From Atopobium sp. ICM42b (GTDB lineage: Bacteria > Actinomycetota > Coriobacteriia > Coriobacteriales > Atopobiaceae), in assembly GCA_000564995.1 (NCBI GenBank), contig JDFH01000007.1, forward strand, positions 1-51,040: 51,040 nt of DNA, in the 5' to 3' direction. The notes under the pieces were generated by a model. That model saw only the letters and a list, made by a program, of their open reading frames with translations, was not told where the DNA came from and did not search any database. The position numbers and the translations under genes are program-made. Of this stretch, positions 1 to 8,178 are shown in pieces; within the stretch, counting starts at the first letter, position 1; every line of letters begins with the position of its first letter.

Positions 1-42
1 TGTATACGTCTTTTTAACAGATTATCTGACTTAGGTGTGTTT

Positions 43-88
43 TGAACTGCCTCCCATTTCTCGTGTCCAAGAAATGGGAGGCAGTTCA
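43..88. repeat. 46-bp palindromic repeat, copy 1
   Basis: Two perfect 19-bp arms, TGAACTGCCTCCCATTTCT (43-61) and its exact reverse complement (70-88), flank an 8-base loop. A copy that differs at only three bases lies at 50947-50992. It sits 53 bases past the stop codon of the leftward methyltransferase gene. No run of T follows the stem on either strand, so it is not a standard intrinsic terminator. It may be a small mobile palindrome (MITE or REP-like) or an RNA 3'-end stabiliser; the sequence does not decide between these. Confidence 0.85.
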
Positions 89-140
89 CTCTCGTAGGTG
101 GCCGTTTTTTTGTGCCGTATGTAAAGGTTTCCTGCTCAAG

Positions 141-974
141 TTATCGAGCAAAAAGTTCCCAAAAAGCAACAGCAGATGATGCAGCAACATTGAGTGAATC
201 TACCTGATGAGACATGGGGATGATGGTGGTAATGTCACAAGCCTTAATGGTTTTCATATCAAGTCCATAGCCTTCACTGCCAAAGAATAGTGCAGCTTTT
301 TTGCCTTTTACCAGCTCTTTATTAAGAGGTACTGCAGAATCTGTGAGTGCAAGGGCACACGTAGTAAAAGAATGAGCCTTGAGCTTTTCTATAAAATCCA
401 GTGAAGTTGTCTCTTCATCCAAACGAGTCCAAGGTACCTTAAGAACCGTTCCCATAGAAACGCGCAGGACACGCCTTGAGAGGTTGTCGGCGCACTTAGC
501 AGTCAAGATAACAGCATCTACATTGAGGGCCGCAGCTGACCTAAAGACAGCACCAACGTTGTTAACGTCTACTAAATCTTCTAGTACGGCAATATGCTTT
601 GACGTGCTTAGAATCTCTTCTAGCGATGCACCTTGAGGTCTCCTCATGGCACAGAGCGCTCCTCTATTCATTTTGTAGCCAATAAGCTGTGTAAGCTGCT
701 CATCTGGAAGAATGAAAATAGGAACGTCATCTGACAAAGGGTGGAACTTCTCGACAATTTGCAAAATATTGTCTGTATGAGAAGTATTTGCAAGAAACGA
801 AAGCGGCTTGCAGCCTGCGGCAAGTGCAGTTTCAATCACAAAATGTGACTCGCAAATCATGACGCCGCGAGTTGGGTCAAGACGATTACGAAGCTGGTTA
901 TCAGTCAATCGAGCATACACATCAAGGCGGCTGTCGTCAGATGAATCTATGTGAATAACTGGATGTGTTGCCAT
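141..974 (-). CDS. TrmH/SpoU-family RNA 2'-O-methyltransferase
   Basis: A 277-residue SPOUT methyltransferase that would transfer methyl from S-adenosylmethionine to a ribose 2'-OH in rRNA or tRNA. The three family motifs are visible: NNVGAVFRSA at about 138-147, FGSEGYGL at 231-238 and IPMSHQVDSLNVAAS at 252-266, which form the trefoil-knot cofactor site. The first 110 or so residues form the substrate-binding domain typical of the TsnR/RlmB-like group. The ATG start is preceded by GAGGGG. The RNA target cannot be read from sequence. It is the last gene on its strand before the left edge, with the palindromic repeat just downstream. Confidence 0.9.
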   Translation of the reverse strand: MATHPVIHIDSSDDSRLDVYARLTDNQLRNRLDPTRGVMICESHFVIETALAAGCKPLSFLANTSHTDNILQIVEKFHPLSDDVPIFILPDEQLTQLIGYKMNRGALCAMRRPQGASLEEILSTSKHIAVLEDLVDVNNVGAVFRSAAALNVDAVILTAKCADNLSRRVLRVSMGTVLKVPWTRLDEETTSLDFIEKLKAHSFTTCALALTDSAVPLNKELVKGKKAALFFGSEGYGLDMKTIKACDITTIIPMSHQVDSLNVAASSAVAFWELFAR

Positions 975-1001
975 AAATAACGTACCCCTCGCCTCTTGAT
1001 A

Positions 1002-1032
1002 GACAGTATTCTCTCACTCTTGAGGCAAGAGT
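1002..1032 (-). promoter_or_regulatory. Possible promoter with 7-bp inverted repeat upstream of the RNA methyltransferase
   Basis: In the 77-base gap between two leftward genes, arms ACTCTTG (1016-1022) and CAAGAGT (1026-1032) form a short inverted repeat. On the minus strand this overlaps TTGCCT, a weak -35-like box, with TGTCTA 17 bases downstream as a poor -10 match. There is no T-run, so a terminator for the upstream surface-protein gene is unlikely. Weak evidence. Confidence 0.25.
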
Positions 1033-1051
1033 AACGTCATGTATTCCTAGA

Positions 1052-2704
1052 TTACTTCTGTAGCAGCTTTCTCTTGAGGAAGAAGCTCAGAGAAACCAGC
1101 GAGACAGAGGAACAGACAAGTGTGCCCTGAAGCGCAATCTGAGAATAATCTGCAGTATCAGGAAGCTGTGACTTCTTCTGAGCTTGCTGAGGCTCCTCAG
1201 GAGTGTGCGTCTCAGGTGTTTCTGGCGTAGTCTCAGGCTGCTTTACGTATACGTGAGTCCAATTTGCAGTAATGGCTGGCTGAGAAGTATCACTTGTGCC
1301 AACAACAAGATTAACTTTTAAATGCTGGTACGAATCAAAGTTATCTGGATCTGCAGATGTTGGGGTAAGCAGATATTCAATTCGATACTGACCAACAGGC
1401 AAGGTGTCATCTTGATATGAAGAATAAACAACATCCTTAAAGTGATTGGAGAAATAAATAGCATTGCCGTCGGCATCAACAACACGAGGTGTGCCATCTG
1501 GCATATAAGTCATATCGATAGTAAATTGACCATTCTCAAACAACTGAACATCGTAGGTATCATATCCAGGAGTCCTACTGATAACAATATCGCCATTGTG
1601 CGTAGCAGCACTAACAGGGAAAAGCTGTGTAATATCTTGCGATTGAATCTCTGCCATAAGACGAGCTGTTACGGCATCAATGTCCAGCACTCGCCTTGTT
1701 CCTGCATCAACCGTGTGGTCATAGTTGTAAGAAGAGATGGTAGCAGGAGCATTCTGAAGACCAGCGTCAATAGGTTTTAAGGTAGTTCCAGTATCAGAGA
1801 CATATGCGGTGTGCGCGAGGGTGTAGTAATACGTAATATGCGTCACATACGTAGTTGGACGCGCAACATTACCATCACCATCATAACCAGCAGAAATCGT
1901 ATAAGAATCCACTTCTTTATGGTCAAGAATGTCATTGCCCACTACCTCTGGAGCTTGGAATAGACCTTGTTTTTCAGTCTTATTTCCGTTGCTATCAACA
2001 AACGTTGTGAGGTTACGATCAATATTAGATACACCCACGTGCATGGTGTAAATGTAATAGAAGCCATGCTCTTGATCATACGAGAGCGTTTTTTCCAGCT
2101 TATACTGACCCATAGGCAAACTGGTATCAATAACAGCGGTATTATCCTGACCAACCGACCCTTGTGCCAGCTGACCATTAGCAATGTAAGAATTAACTCT
2201 GTCTCTGTGAGTCTGAATATCATTGTCTGAATCAAATTCAAACACTGGAAGCAAAATTCTACGATCAGTCACACCGGCAAGCTCTGGATGAGTCTGAATG
2301 TATGCATCTACAGCTGCATCATCTGTTGTATATCTCAGAGAATCATCTGGCGAGAAAAGCGACAAGTCAAACTGATCTCTATCTAAATAAACAAAATCAC
2401 TTACCTTGCTATAGTTTGGATGAGAATCAGTGTTAACTGCCTCATAAGGCTTAACTTGCTCAAGAGTATCAAACGATGTTGAATCATTGCCAACAAGCGA
2501 AGCAAAATCAGAAGGAAGAAGCTCATACGATTTGACATCAGTATGCAGTAACAACTGATTAGTAGAATGAGAATTTGATTGGCTAGTTGAAGCAGTAGCT
2601 ACAGCAATTTTAGGAAAAGCTGAAATGCATAAAAGAAGTACGGCAAGAGCAGTACAAACACATCTAATATTTTGCGTAGTACTATTGACTCTAGTTGATG
2701 ACAT
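1052..2704 (-). CDS. Sortase-anchored cell surface protein (LPDTA sorting signal)
   Basis: A 550-residue secreted wall protein. Residues about 10-37 form a signal peptide with a hydrophobic core (ALAVLLLCISAF) and likely cleavage after the ATA region. The C-terminus has LPDTA at about 514-518, a hydrophobic stretch and a positive tail (KRKLLQK), the sortase layout, with A where G is usual. A Pro/Glu/Thr-rich spacer (about 488-510) precedes it. Two related stretches, around LPMGQYKLEKTLSYD and LPVGQYRIEYLLTPTS, suggest repeated beta-sandwich modules. The ligand is unknown. ATG start with GGGGGAG seven or more bases upstream. It is monocistronic or read on into the methyltransferase gene. Confidence 0.8.
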   Translation of the reverse strand: MSSTRVNSTTQNIRCVCTALAVLLLCISAFPKIAVATASTSQSNSHSTNQLLLHTDVKSYELLPSDFASLVGNDSTSFDTLEQVKPYEAVNTDSHPNYSKVSDFVYLDRDQFDLSLFSPDDSLRYTTDDAAVDAYIQTHPELAGVTDRRILLPVFEFDSDNDIQTHRDRVNSYIANGQLAQGSVGQDNTAVIDTSLPMGQYKLEKTLSYDQEHGFYYIYTMHVGVSNIDRNLTTFVDSNGNKTEKQGLFQAPEVVGNDILDHKEVDSYTISAGYDGDGNVARPTTYVTHITYYYTLAHTAYVSDTGTTLKPIDAGLQNAPATISSYNYDHTVDAGTRRVLDIDAVTARLMAEIQSQDITQLFPVSAATHNGDIVISRTPGYDTYDVQLFENGQFTIDMTYMPDGTPRVVDADGNAIYFSNHFKDVVYSSYQDDTLPVGQYRIEYLLTPTSADPDNFDSYQHLKVNLVVGTSDTSQPAITANWTHVYVKQPETTPETPETHTPEEPQQAQKKSQLPDTADYSQIALQGTLVCSSVSLVSLSFFLKRKLLQK

Positions 2705-2876
2705 ACGCTATTACTCCCCCTGCAATTGAAAAATAATTATTTCTAAATGTCGTATATATTACTCCATTTTTGTTCATCTCCTATAGAAAATAATTCCACG
2801 TAAGTTCCATAAAATATGTGGTGAATATGCACTACACTAAATGAATGTGTCTTTGACTCATTTGCAGAAAGTCTGT

Positions 2877-2906
2877 TTGTCAAAACACACTGATTTTTGC
2901 TATGTA
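2877..2906 (+). promoter_or_regulatory. Candidate promoter of the L,D-transpeptidase gene
   Basis: TTGTCA (2877-2882) and TATGTA (2901-2906) are separated by 18 bases, with TG at 2898-2899 giving an extended -10. The gene's ribosome binding site TAAGGAG and TTG start follow 14-26 bases later. The rest of the 227-base divergent gap (2705-2931) is AT-rich and holds no convincing gene. Confidence 0.5.
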
Positions 2907-2931
2907 ACTTCGTTTTTATAAGGAGTGCTCC

Positions 2932-4611
2932 TTGGCTAAGCACTTTGCAAAAAGCTCTGCTTCTCATACCGCTAACCTACAACCTCTTTCTTCAGAGGAA
3001 GCTACAGAGAAAGCGCCTTCTCTTAAAGACTCAGTACCAAGCCTTGGCGATACTGATATGTACGTTGCTCTTAATGAAGAGCAGGTAAAAGCCAATCAGC
3101 TTAATGATTCTTCACAATCAGCGGAAGCGCCAGAAGAGCAGGCAGATGATCTAACTGTCATTGCTCCCCTTGATAGCGCAGAACTTGGAGAAAAAGAAGA
3201 GGCTCCCGTTGTTCTCAAGAAACATCAGTGGTGGAAGATACCTGTTGTGCTCGTTGGTATTCTCGCCCTTGTGTACGTGGGTGGAGCAATCTTCTTTAAC
3301 TTCTTCTTTATGCCTCAAACCAGCATTTATGGTAAGGACTACTCCTTAAAACCTGCTTCAGATTTACAAGCTTCTAGAGCAAACGAGGCCTCAAATTACT
3401 CCGTCCAAGTCTCTGGAAACGGCGTAGATTTAACCATCAAGGCATCTGACATTGATTTGACGTACGACGCAGCTGGATATGCTCACGATGCTATTAGTCA
3501 GCAGAATCCTTGGATGTGGCCACTGGAGATTACTCGTAGCAGGTCCTTGAGTCCACATGCAACCGCTTCGTATGATACAAGCAAGGCAGACGCACTCTTT
3601 AATCAAAGAATTGAGCAGGCAAAAGAATCTGCTCAAACTCTAGAGAACAATGGTATTACCTACGATAGCTCGGCTAAAAAGTTTATTTTTGCTGACGACG
3701 CTATTGCTACAAGACTATCTCTTGAGGGCGTCCATAAAGACTTGCAAACCGCTTTTGATAATCTGAGCACTACCGTACAGCTTGGCCCAGAAAGCCTCAT
3801 GAGCGCAGAAGACCTTGATACTGCCTTGAAGACTGCTAATTCATACGTTGCTTCTGCGGTTGATTTGATGCTAGGAGATTCTGCTGCATATCAGCTTGAT
3901 CAAGACACCATTGCTAGCTGGATTAAGTTTGATGAGAATCTCTCTATTTCATTTGATACAGACGCTATTACCAAATGGGTCAACGAGACACTTGCTCCTG
4001 CAGTAGATACTCGTGGAACTTCAAGAACGTATAAGCGCTGGGATGGAAAAGAATTCACTACAAAGGCCGCTGGTGCATACGGTTGGGTTATTGATAATGA
4101 CGCTGCTGTAAAAGCTATCTCTGACGGTCTGTCCGCTGGTCAGGCAACAAAGATTGAACTGCCTACAAAACAGTCGGCCGATAAGTTTACTAAACAGGGC
4201 GAGCAGGACTGGGGCGGTCGTTATATTGACGTTGACCTTACCACTCAGCATGCTGTTCTTTATGGTGATGATGGAACTATTCTTTGGGAAGCCGATGTAG
4301 TAACAGGTATCCCAGACGGACATCACAACACTCCGGAAGGAGTCTGGTATATTACCAGCCACATTAGAGACGCTCGTCTCCTGGGACCAAATGACGAGAA
4401 TGGCAAACCAGGTTGGGATGCACACGTTGACTTCTGGCTTGGCGTAAAGGGTCAAGAAGTTGGTTTTCACAACGCTCCATGGAGAAGTGCGTTTGGTGGA
4501 AACATCTACAGAACAGGCGGTAGTCATGGCTGCATCAACCTAAGCTATGAAAACGCTCAAAAACTCTTTGATATCGCCAAAGATGGAGATCCAATTATCA
4601 TTCACTACTAG
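2932..4611 (+). CDS. Membrane-anchored L,D-transpeptidase (YkuD domain)
   Basis: A 559-residue peptidoglycan cross-linking or anchoring enzyme. The order is an acidic, Ser/Glu-rich cytoplasmic tail (1-96), one membrane segment (about 103-126), an extracellular peptidoglycan-binding-4-like region (about 150-420) and a YkuD catalytic domain (about 429-559). The active site is GGSHGCINLS, with Cys about 534 and His about 532, plus His 513 in GFHNAP. Start is TTG at 2932, chosen because AGGAG lies six bases before it; the next ATG would remove 42 residues and has no good binding site. L,D-transpeptidases form 3-3 cross-links insensitive to most penicillins. It ends in a strong terminator. Confidence 0.9.
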   Translation: MAKHFAKSSASHTANLQPLSSEEATEKAPSLKDSVPSLGDTDMYVALNEEQVKANQLNDSSQSAEAPEEQADDLTVIAPLDSAELGEKEEAPVVLKKHQWWKIPVVLVGILALVYVGGAIFFNFFFMPQTSIYGKDYSLKPASDLQASRANEASNYSVQVSGNGVDLTIKASDIDLTYDAAGYAHDAISQQNPWMWPLEITRSRSLSPHATASYDTSKADALFNQRIEQAKESAQTLENNGITYDSSAKKFIFADDAIATRLSLEGVHKDLQTAFDNLSTTVQLGPESLMSAEDLDTALKTANSYVASAVDLMLGDSAAYQLDQDTIASWIKFDENLSISFDTDAITKWVNETLAPAVDTRGTSRTYKRWDGKEFTTKAAGAYGWVIDNDAAVKAISDGLSAGQATKIELPTKQSADKFTKQGEQDWGGRYIDVDLTTQHAVLYGDDGTILWEADVVTGIPDGHHNTPEGVWYITSHIRDARLLGPNDENGKPGWDAHVDFWLGVKGQEVGFHNAPWRSAFGGNIYRTGGSHGCINLSYENAQKLFDIAKDGDPIIIHY

Positions 4612-4633
4612 GTTTTTCTTAGAGAATAAAATT

Positions 4634-4673
4634 ATGCGCGCTTCAGAATTGTTTTCTGAAGCGCGCATTTTTT
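4634..4673. terminator. Bidirectional intrinsic terminator
   Basis: A perfect 15-bp stem, ATGCGCGCTTCAGAA (4634-4648) with its complement at 4654-4668, closes a 5-base loop and is followed by TTTTT on the plus strand. A run of T also follows on the minus strand (AATTTTATT). It lies between two converging genes, the L,D-transpeptidase and the orphan protein, and can serve both. Confidence 0.9.
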
Positions 4674-4678
4674 ATGTC

Positions 4679-5344
4679 TTACGGAAGATCTACAACACGC
4701 TCTTTGTTTGCCATAAAATCAAGATACTCTGAACCTAAGCGAGAAGTGATCAATGAACTGGCAGAAGGAAAATCAGAATCACTTTGCCTAATACCAATAT
4801 TAGTAATATTGTTATATGCATGTGAACCTAACAACCCGTCTGATAGGTACATTTCTCCACCACTTGCATTTTGAACACTCCACTTTATGACGGGTAATCC
4901 TCGTGTATGCATTTCTTCAAGTAAAGGAATGTTCATTTGATACATGCTTTGATTGATAGAAAATCCAAAATTTGAAAGTATAGATAATGCATATATATCC
5001 TGATCAACAACTGCTATCAACTTGTTATTCCTACTAATGACCCACAAGAGTCCTGTTGTTGCAATATCTCCATTTTCCATTTTTGTAGCACATAAAATAG
5101 GACCTGATATCTCAAGATCTTCGATGCTATCTATCTTCAAATAGTTATACTCTGGCCCCAGTTCTTCACTGTAATCATTAAATGTGTTGAGTTGACTAGC
5201 AACACATTGTGCGGCCGATTTCTTTAAATTTGTTATCTGAAGTGATGATACATTTTTTGGTTTATAGAACACTATTAGGCCTATTATCAGCCCAGCTGAC
5301 AACAATATTATGCCTACAATAACTCTTTTCCTACGCTGCATCAT
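4679..5344 (-). CDS. Hypothetical membrane-anchored protein
   Basis: A 221-residue protein I do not recognise. A short basic N-terminus (MMQRRKR) precedes one membrane segment at about 8-27, so the remaining 190 residues are probably outside the cell. No lipobox cysteine is present at the end of the hydrophobic stretch. The outer part has two cysteines (in AAQCVAS and PILCATK) that could form a disulfide. Lower GC than its neighbours and the lack of a family suggest an accessory gene. AGGTGACAG precedes the ATG. It ends at the shared terminator with the L,D-transpeptidase gene. Confidence 0.6.
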   Translation of the reverse strand: MMQRRKRVIVGIILLSAGLIIGLIVFYKPKNVSSLQITNLKKSAAQCVASQLNTFNDYSEELGPEYNYLKIDSIEDLEISGPILCATKMENGDIATTGLLWVISRNNKLIAVVDQDIYALSILSNFGFSINQSMYQMNIPLLEEMHTRGLPVIKWSVQNASGGEMYLSDGLLGSHAYNNITNIGIRQSDSDFPSASSLITSRLGSEYLDFMANKERVVDLP

Positions 5345-5404
5345 CTGTCACCTCATCATTACCTAGTAATAATGAAACTAACTAGAAGCTATTGTAACAA
5401 TTGT

Positions 5405-5785
5405 TTACTCTTTAATCGTTTTAACTTTAAATCCAAAATAGTAAATGTGTCCTAACCAAACAATGACAAGGACAATACTGCCAACAATAACGCCTTTCAT
5501 AAGCATGGCAATCAGACCTACAGCCATGACCAAGGTTACTGTAACAAGGATGCGTATTTTAGTCTTAACAGTCATCCCTTTTCCAGCTTTAAAATCAGCA
5601 AGATTATTTTGGTAAAACTTTGTATTAATAAGCCAATTATTGAGTCGGTCGGATGATTTTGCAAAGCAAAATGCAGCAAGTGCCAAAAATGGAACAGTTG
5701 GCAAAATGGGAAGCACTACACCAAGCACAGCAAGTGCCAAGCTTATACAACCTAGTGCCATAAAGGCAACGCGTTTAACTGACAT
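5405..5785 (-). CDS. DUF454 (YbaN-like) inner membrane protein
   Basis: A 126-residue integral membrane protein with a DUF454 pattern: an early hydrophobic block containing LGVVLPILPTVPFLALAAF and the FAKSS motif, a soluble linker rich in polar residues (LNNWLINTKFYQ), and two further membrane segments after TKIRI. The start at 5785 is chosen over a longer TTG-initiated frame (5830) because GGGGAG lies six bases upstream and the family starts here. Function of the family is not established. It follows ffh on the same strand after 108 bases holding a 10-bp hairpin. Confidence 0.8.
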   Translation of the reverse strand: MSVKRVAFMALGCISLALAVLGVVLPILPTVPFLALAAFCFAKSSDRLNNWLINTKFYQNNLADFKAGKGMTVKTKIRILVTVTLVMAVGLIAMLMKGVIVGSIVLVIVWLGHIYYFGFKVKTIKE

Positions 5786-5796
5786 AAATACTCCCC

Positions 5797-5838
5797 ACTG
5801 CTTTTTGAGAGAGTTTACCATGTTTAACAAAAAGCAGT
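5797..5838 (-). other. 10-bp hairpin in the leader of the DUF454 gene
   Basis: Perfect arms ACTGCTTTTT (5797-5806) and AAAAAGCAGT (5829-5838) enclose 22 bases. On the coding strand the second arm ends next to the GGGGAG ribosome binding site, so folding could affect translation. No T-run follows, which argues against an intrinsic terminator for ffh. Confidence 0.45.
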
Positions 5839-5893
5839 AGGGATATTGCTCAAACCAAAGTACTTCTTATATAAATTTATTTACTAGCAACGC

Positions 5894-7273
5894 CTAAAAA
5901 CGTGGCATTTGACCTCCGCCAAAGCCCATATTCTTCATCATGGACTCCATGGCACGGCGACCCTTCTTTGCATTACCGCCCTGAGTCATAGCCTTCATCT
6001 TGCCCATCATCTTATTCATCTCTCCCCACTGACGAATAAGCTGATTAACTTCCTGAACGCTACGACCAGATCCCATAGAAATGCGACGACGGCGCTGACC
6101 ATTAATAATCTTTGGACGCATGCGCTCTTCTTTGGTCATGGAACGAATGATAGCTTCAATCTTTCCCATAGAGCTATCATCCACACCACCCTGCTGGGCC
6201 ATCATACGGTCACCACCAGGTAAAGCACCAATAAGCTTTGCAAGACCGCCCATCTTGCGAATTTGGTTCATCTGATTGAGCAGGTCATCCATAGTAAAGC
6301 CTTCACGCAACATGCGCTCAGCATCTTCAACCTGCTTCTCATCTGCTGCCTGTTGGGCCTTCTCGACAATAGAGATAACATCACCCATGCCAAGGATGCG
6401 CTTGGCCATACGATCTGGGTGGAAAACCTCAAGTGAATCGGGTTTCTCGCCCATAGAAACAAACTTGATAGGCTTGCCGGTAACCTCACGTACGGAAAGG
6501 GCACCACCGCCACGAGCGTCGCCATCAAGCTTGGACATGATGACGCCGTCAAAGTCTACGCGCTCGGCGAAGGTGCTAACAACATTGACGATATCCTGGC
6601 CGGTCATGGCGTCGACAACCATAAGAATCTGATCTGGCTTGACGGCGCGCTTGATAGCAACGGCCTCTTCCATCATTTCTTCGTCAATTTGAAGACGACC
6701 CGCGGTATCGACAATTACCAGGTCATTGAGGTGGTCAACAGCCTCCTGGATTGCCTGAGACGCAATAGCAACAGCGTCTTTGCCGTCACCACGATAGACT
6801 GGCACGCCAATCTCTGAACCAAGTGTTTCAAGCTGATCTGCTGCTGCAGGACGGTGAACGTCGCAGGCGGCAAGCAGAGGATTCTTACCCTGAGACTTAA
6901 GCAGATAGGCAAGCTTTGCCGCCGCAGTTGTCTTACCGGAGCCCTGGAGACCAACAAGCATGATGACGTTTGGAATGCGATTCTGTGCCAGCGTAAGCTT
7001 GGACTCGGTTGAGCCGAGCAGCGCCGTGAGCTCATCCAGAACAATGCGGACAACGTTTTGAGCTGGGGACAAAGACTCCAGGACGTCAGCGGTCATGCAC
7101 TGCTCTTTGCAGCGGCCAACAAACTCTTTGACTACCTTGTAGTTAACGTCAGCCTCGAGAAGAGCCATGCGAATTTCTCGCATTGCTGAATTGATATCAT
7201 CCTCAGTGAGACGGCCCTTTCCGCGCAGAGCGGAAAATGTATTTTGCAGTCTATCTTGCAGGCTGTTAAACAT
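5894..7273 (-). CDS. ffh: Signal recognition particle protein Ffh (SRP54)
   Basis: A 459-residue SRP GTPase that binds signal sequences and 4.5S RNA and delivers ribosomes to FtsY. The N domain is at 1-95. The G domain has the P-loop GLQGSGKTT (108-116), DTAGRLQ and SKLDGDARGG. The C-terminal M domain (about 300-459) is rich in Met and Gly (MMKNMGFGGGQMPRF) and carries the RNA-binding SMGSGRSVQEV segment. Full length for the family. The ATG overlaps the ftsY stop by one base (TAATG), so the two are translationally coupled. Confidence 0.97.
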   Translation of the reverse strand: MFNSLQDRLQNTFSALRGKGRLTEDDINSAMREIRMALLEADVNYKVVKEFVGRCKEQCMTADVLESLSPAQNVVRIVLDELTALLGSTESKLTLAQNRIPNVIMLVGLQGSGKTTAAAKLAYLLKSQGKNPLLAACDVHRPAAADQLETLGSEIGVPVYRGDGKDAVAIASQAIQEAVDHLNDLVIVDTAGRLQIDEEMMEEAVAIKRAVKPDQILMVVDAMTGQDIVNVVSTFAERVDFDGVIMSKLDGDARGGGALSVREVTGKPIKFVSMGEKPDSLEVFHPDRMAKRILGMGDVISIVEKAQQAADEKQVEDAERMLREGFTMDDLLNQMNQIRKMGGLAKLIGALPGGDRMMAQQGGVDDSSMGKIEAIIRSMTKEERMRPKIINGQRRRRISMGSGRSVQEVNQLIRQWGEMNKMMGKMKAMTQGGNAKKGRRAMESMMKNMGFGGGQMPRF

Positions 7274-8178
7274 TACTGAACTCCCTCACCAACAAGTGCT
7301 TCACAGAATGAACGAGCATCAAACGTCTGAAGATCATCAATTGACTCGCCCACACCAATACGATAAATAGGCAGGTTAAGCTGGTTAGAAATTGCCAAAG
7401 CAATTCCTCCCTTTGCGGTGCCATCAAGCTTTGTAACAATAAGACCGTCCAAGGACAGTGCGTCATTGAACTCTTTTGCCTGGTTAAGGCCATTTTGACC
7501 GGTAGTTGCATCAATAACCAAGACAACGCTAACAGGAATATCTCCTGCTCGCTTTCTGGTAACCGAGACAACCTTAGCAAGCTCGCGCATCAGATCAGAT
7601 GAAGTGTGCAGGCGTCCAGCAGTATCAATAAGTACCAGCTCAGTGCCTTGTTTTTCTGCAGTCTCAACAACCTCAAAGCAAACGCTTGCAGGGTCAGCGC
7701 CACGTTCTCTAGTTACTACCTCAATACCAGAGCGCTCTCCCCAAACCTGTAGCTGCTCAATTGCAGCAGCACGGAAGGTATCAGCGCCGCCAATCAAGGT
7801 CTTAACGCCGCTTGCATGCGCACGACCAGCAATCTTTCCAACAGTGGTAGTTTTACCAGCGCCATTAATGCCTACAAACAAGACAATGGAAGGCGTATCT
7901 GTAAAGGGGTCTCTTTCTGCAACAGGAAACTCTGCTGTAAGGCGCTCTACAAGGGCACGACGTAGCTGATCGGAGCGCATAAGGTTTTCTCGCGCCGCAC
8001 GTTCACGCAGGTCATCGGTGACACGCATAGCCACCTCAGCGCCCATGTCTCCCATAACAAGCGTATCTTCAAGGTCATCCCAAAAGTCTTCGGTGACCTC
8101 TCCACCCATATAAAAGATTTCGCTTAAAGTCTCACGAGAACGCTCAAGACCGCGGCGAAGATTGTCCATAAAGCCCAT
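7273..8178 (-). CDS. ftsY: SRP receptor GTPase FtsY
   Basis: A 301-residue NG-domain GTPase, the membrane receptor for SRP. P-loop GINGAGKTT at 103-111, DTAGRLHTS and TKLDGTAKGG are visible. It lacks the long acidic A domain seen in E. coli, as is usual for Gram-positive FtsY, and starts with an amphipathic helix (MGFMDNLRRGLER) suited to membrane contact. One-base overlaps with smc upstream and ffh downstream (both TAATG) make a tight smc-ftsY-ffh unit. Confidence 0.97.
   Translation of the reverse strand: MGFMDNLRRGLERSRETLSEIFYMGGEVTEDFWDDLEDTLVMGDMGAEVAMRVTDDLRERAARENLMRSDQLRRALVERLTAEFPVAERDPFTDTPSIVLFVGINGAGKTTTVGKIAGRAHASGVKTLIGGADTFRAAAIEQLQVWGERSGIEVVTRERGADPASVCFEVVETAEKQGTELVLIDTAGRLHTSSDLMRELAKVVSVTRKRAGDIPVSVVLVIDATTGQNGLNQAKEFNDALSLDGLIVTKLDGTAKGGIALAISNQLNLPIYRIGVGESIDDLQTFDARSFCEALVGEGVQ

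Noticed and set aside
1..140. Palindrome near the left edge as a rho-independent terminator
   Set aside because: No T-run directly follows the stem on either strand, and the same element recurs elsewhere, so a repeat is the better call.
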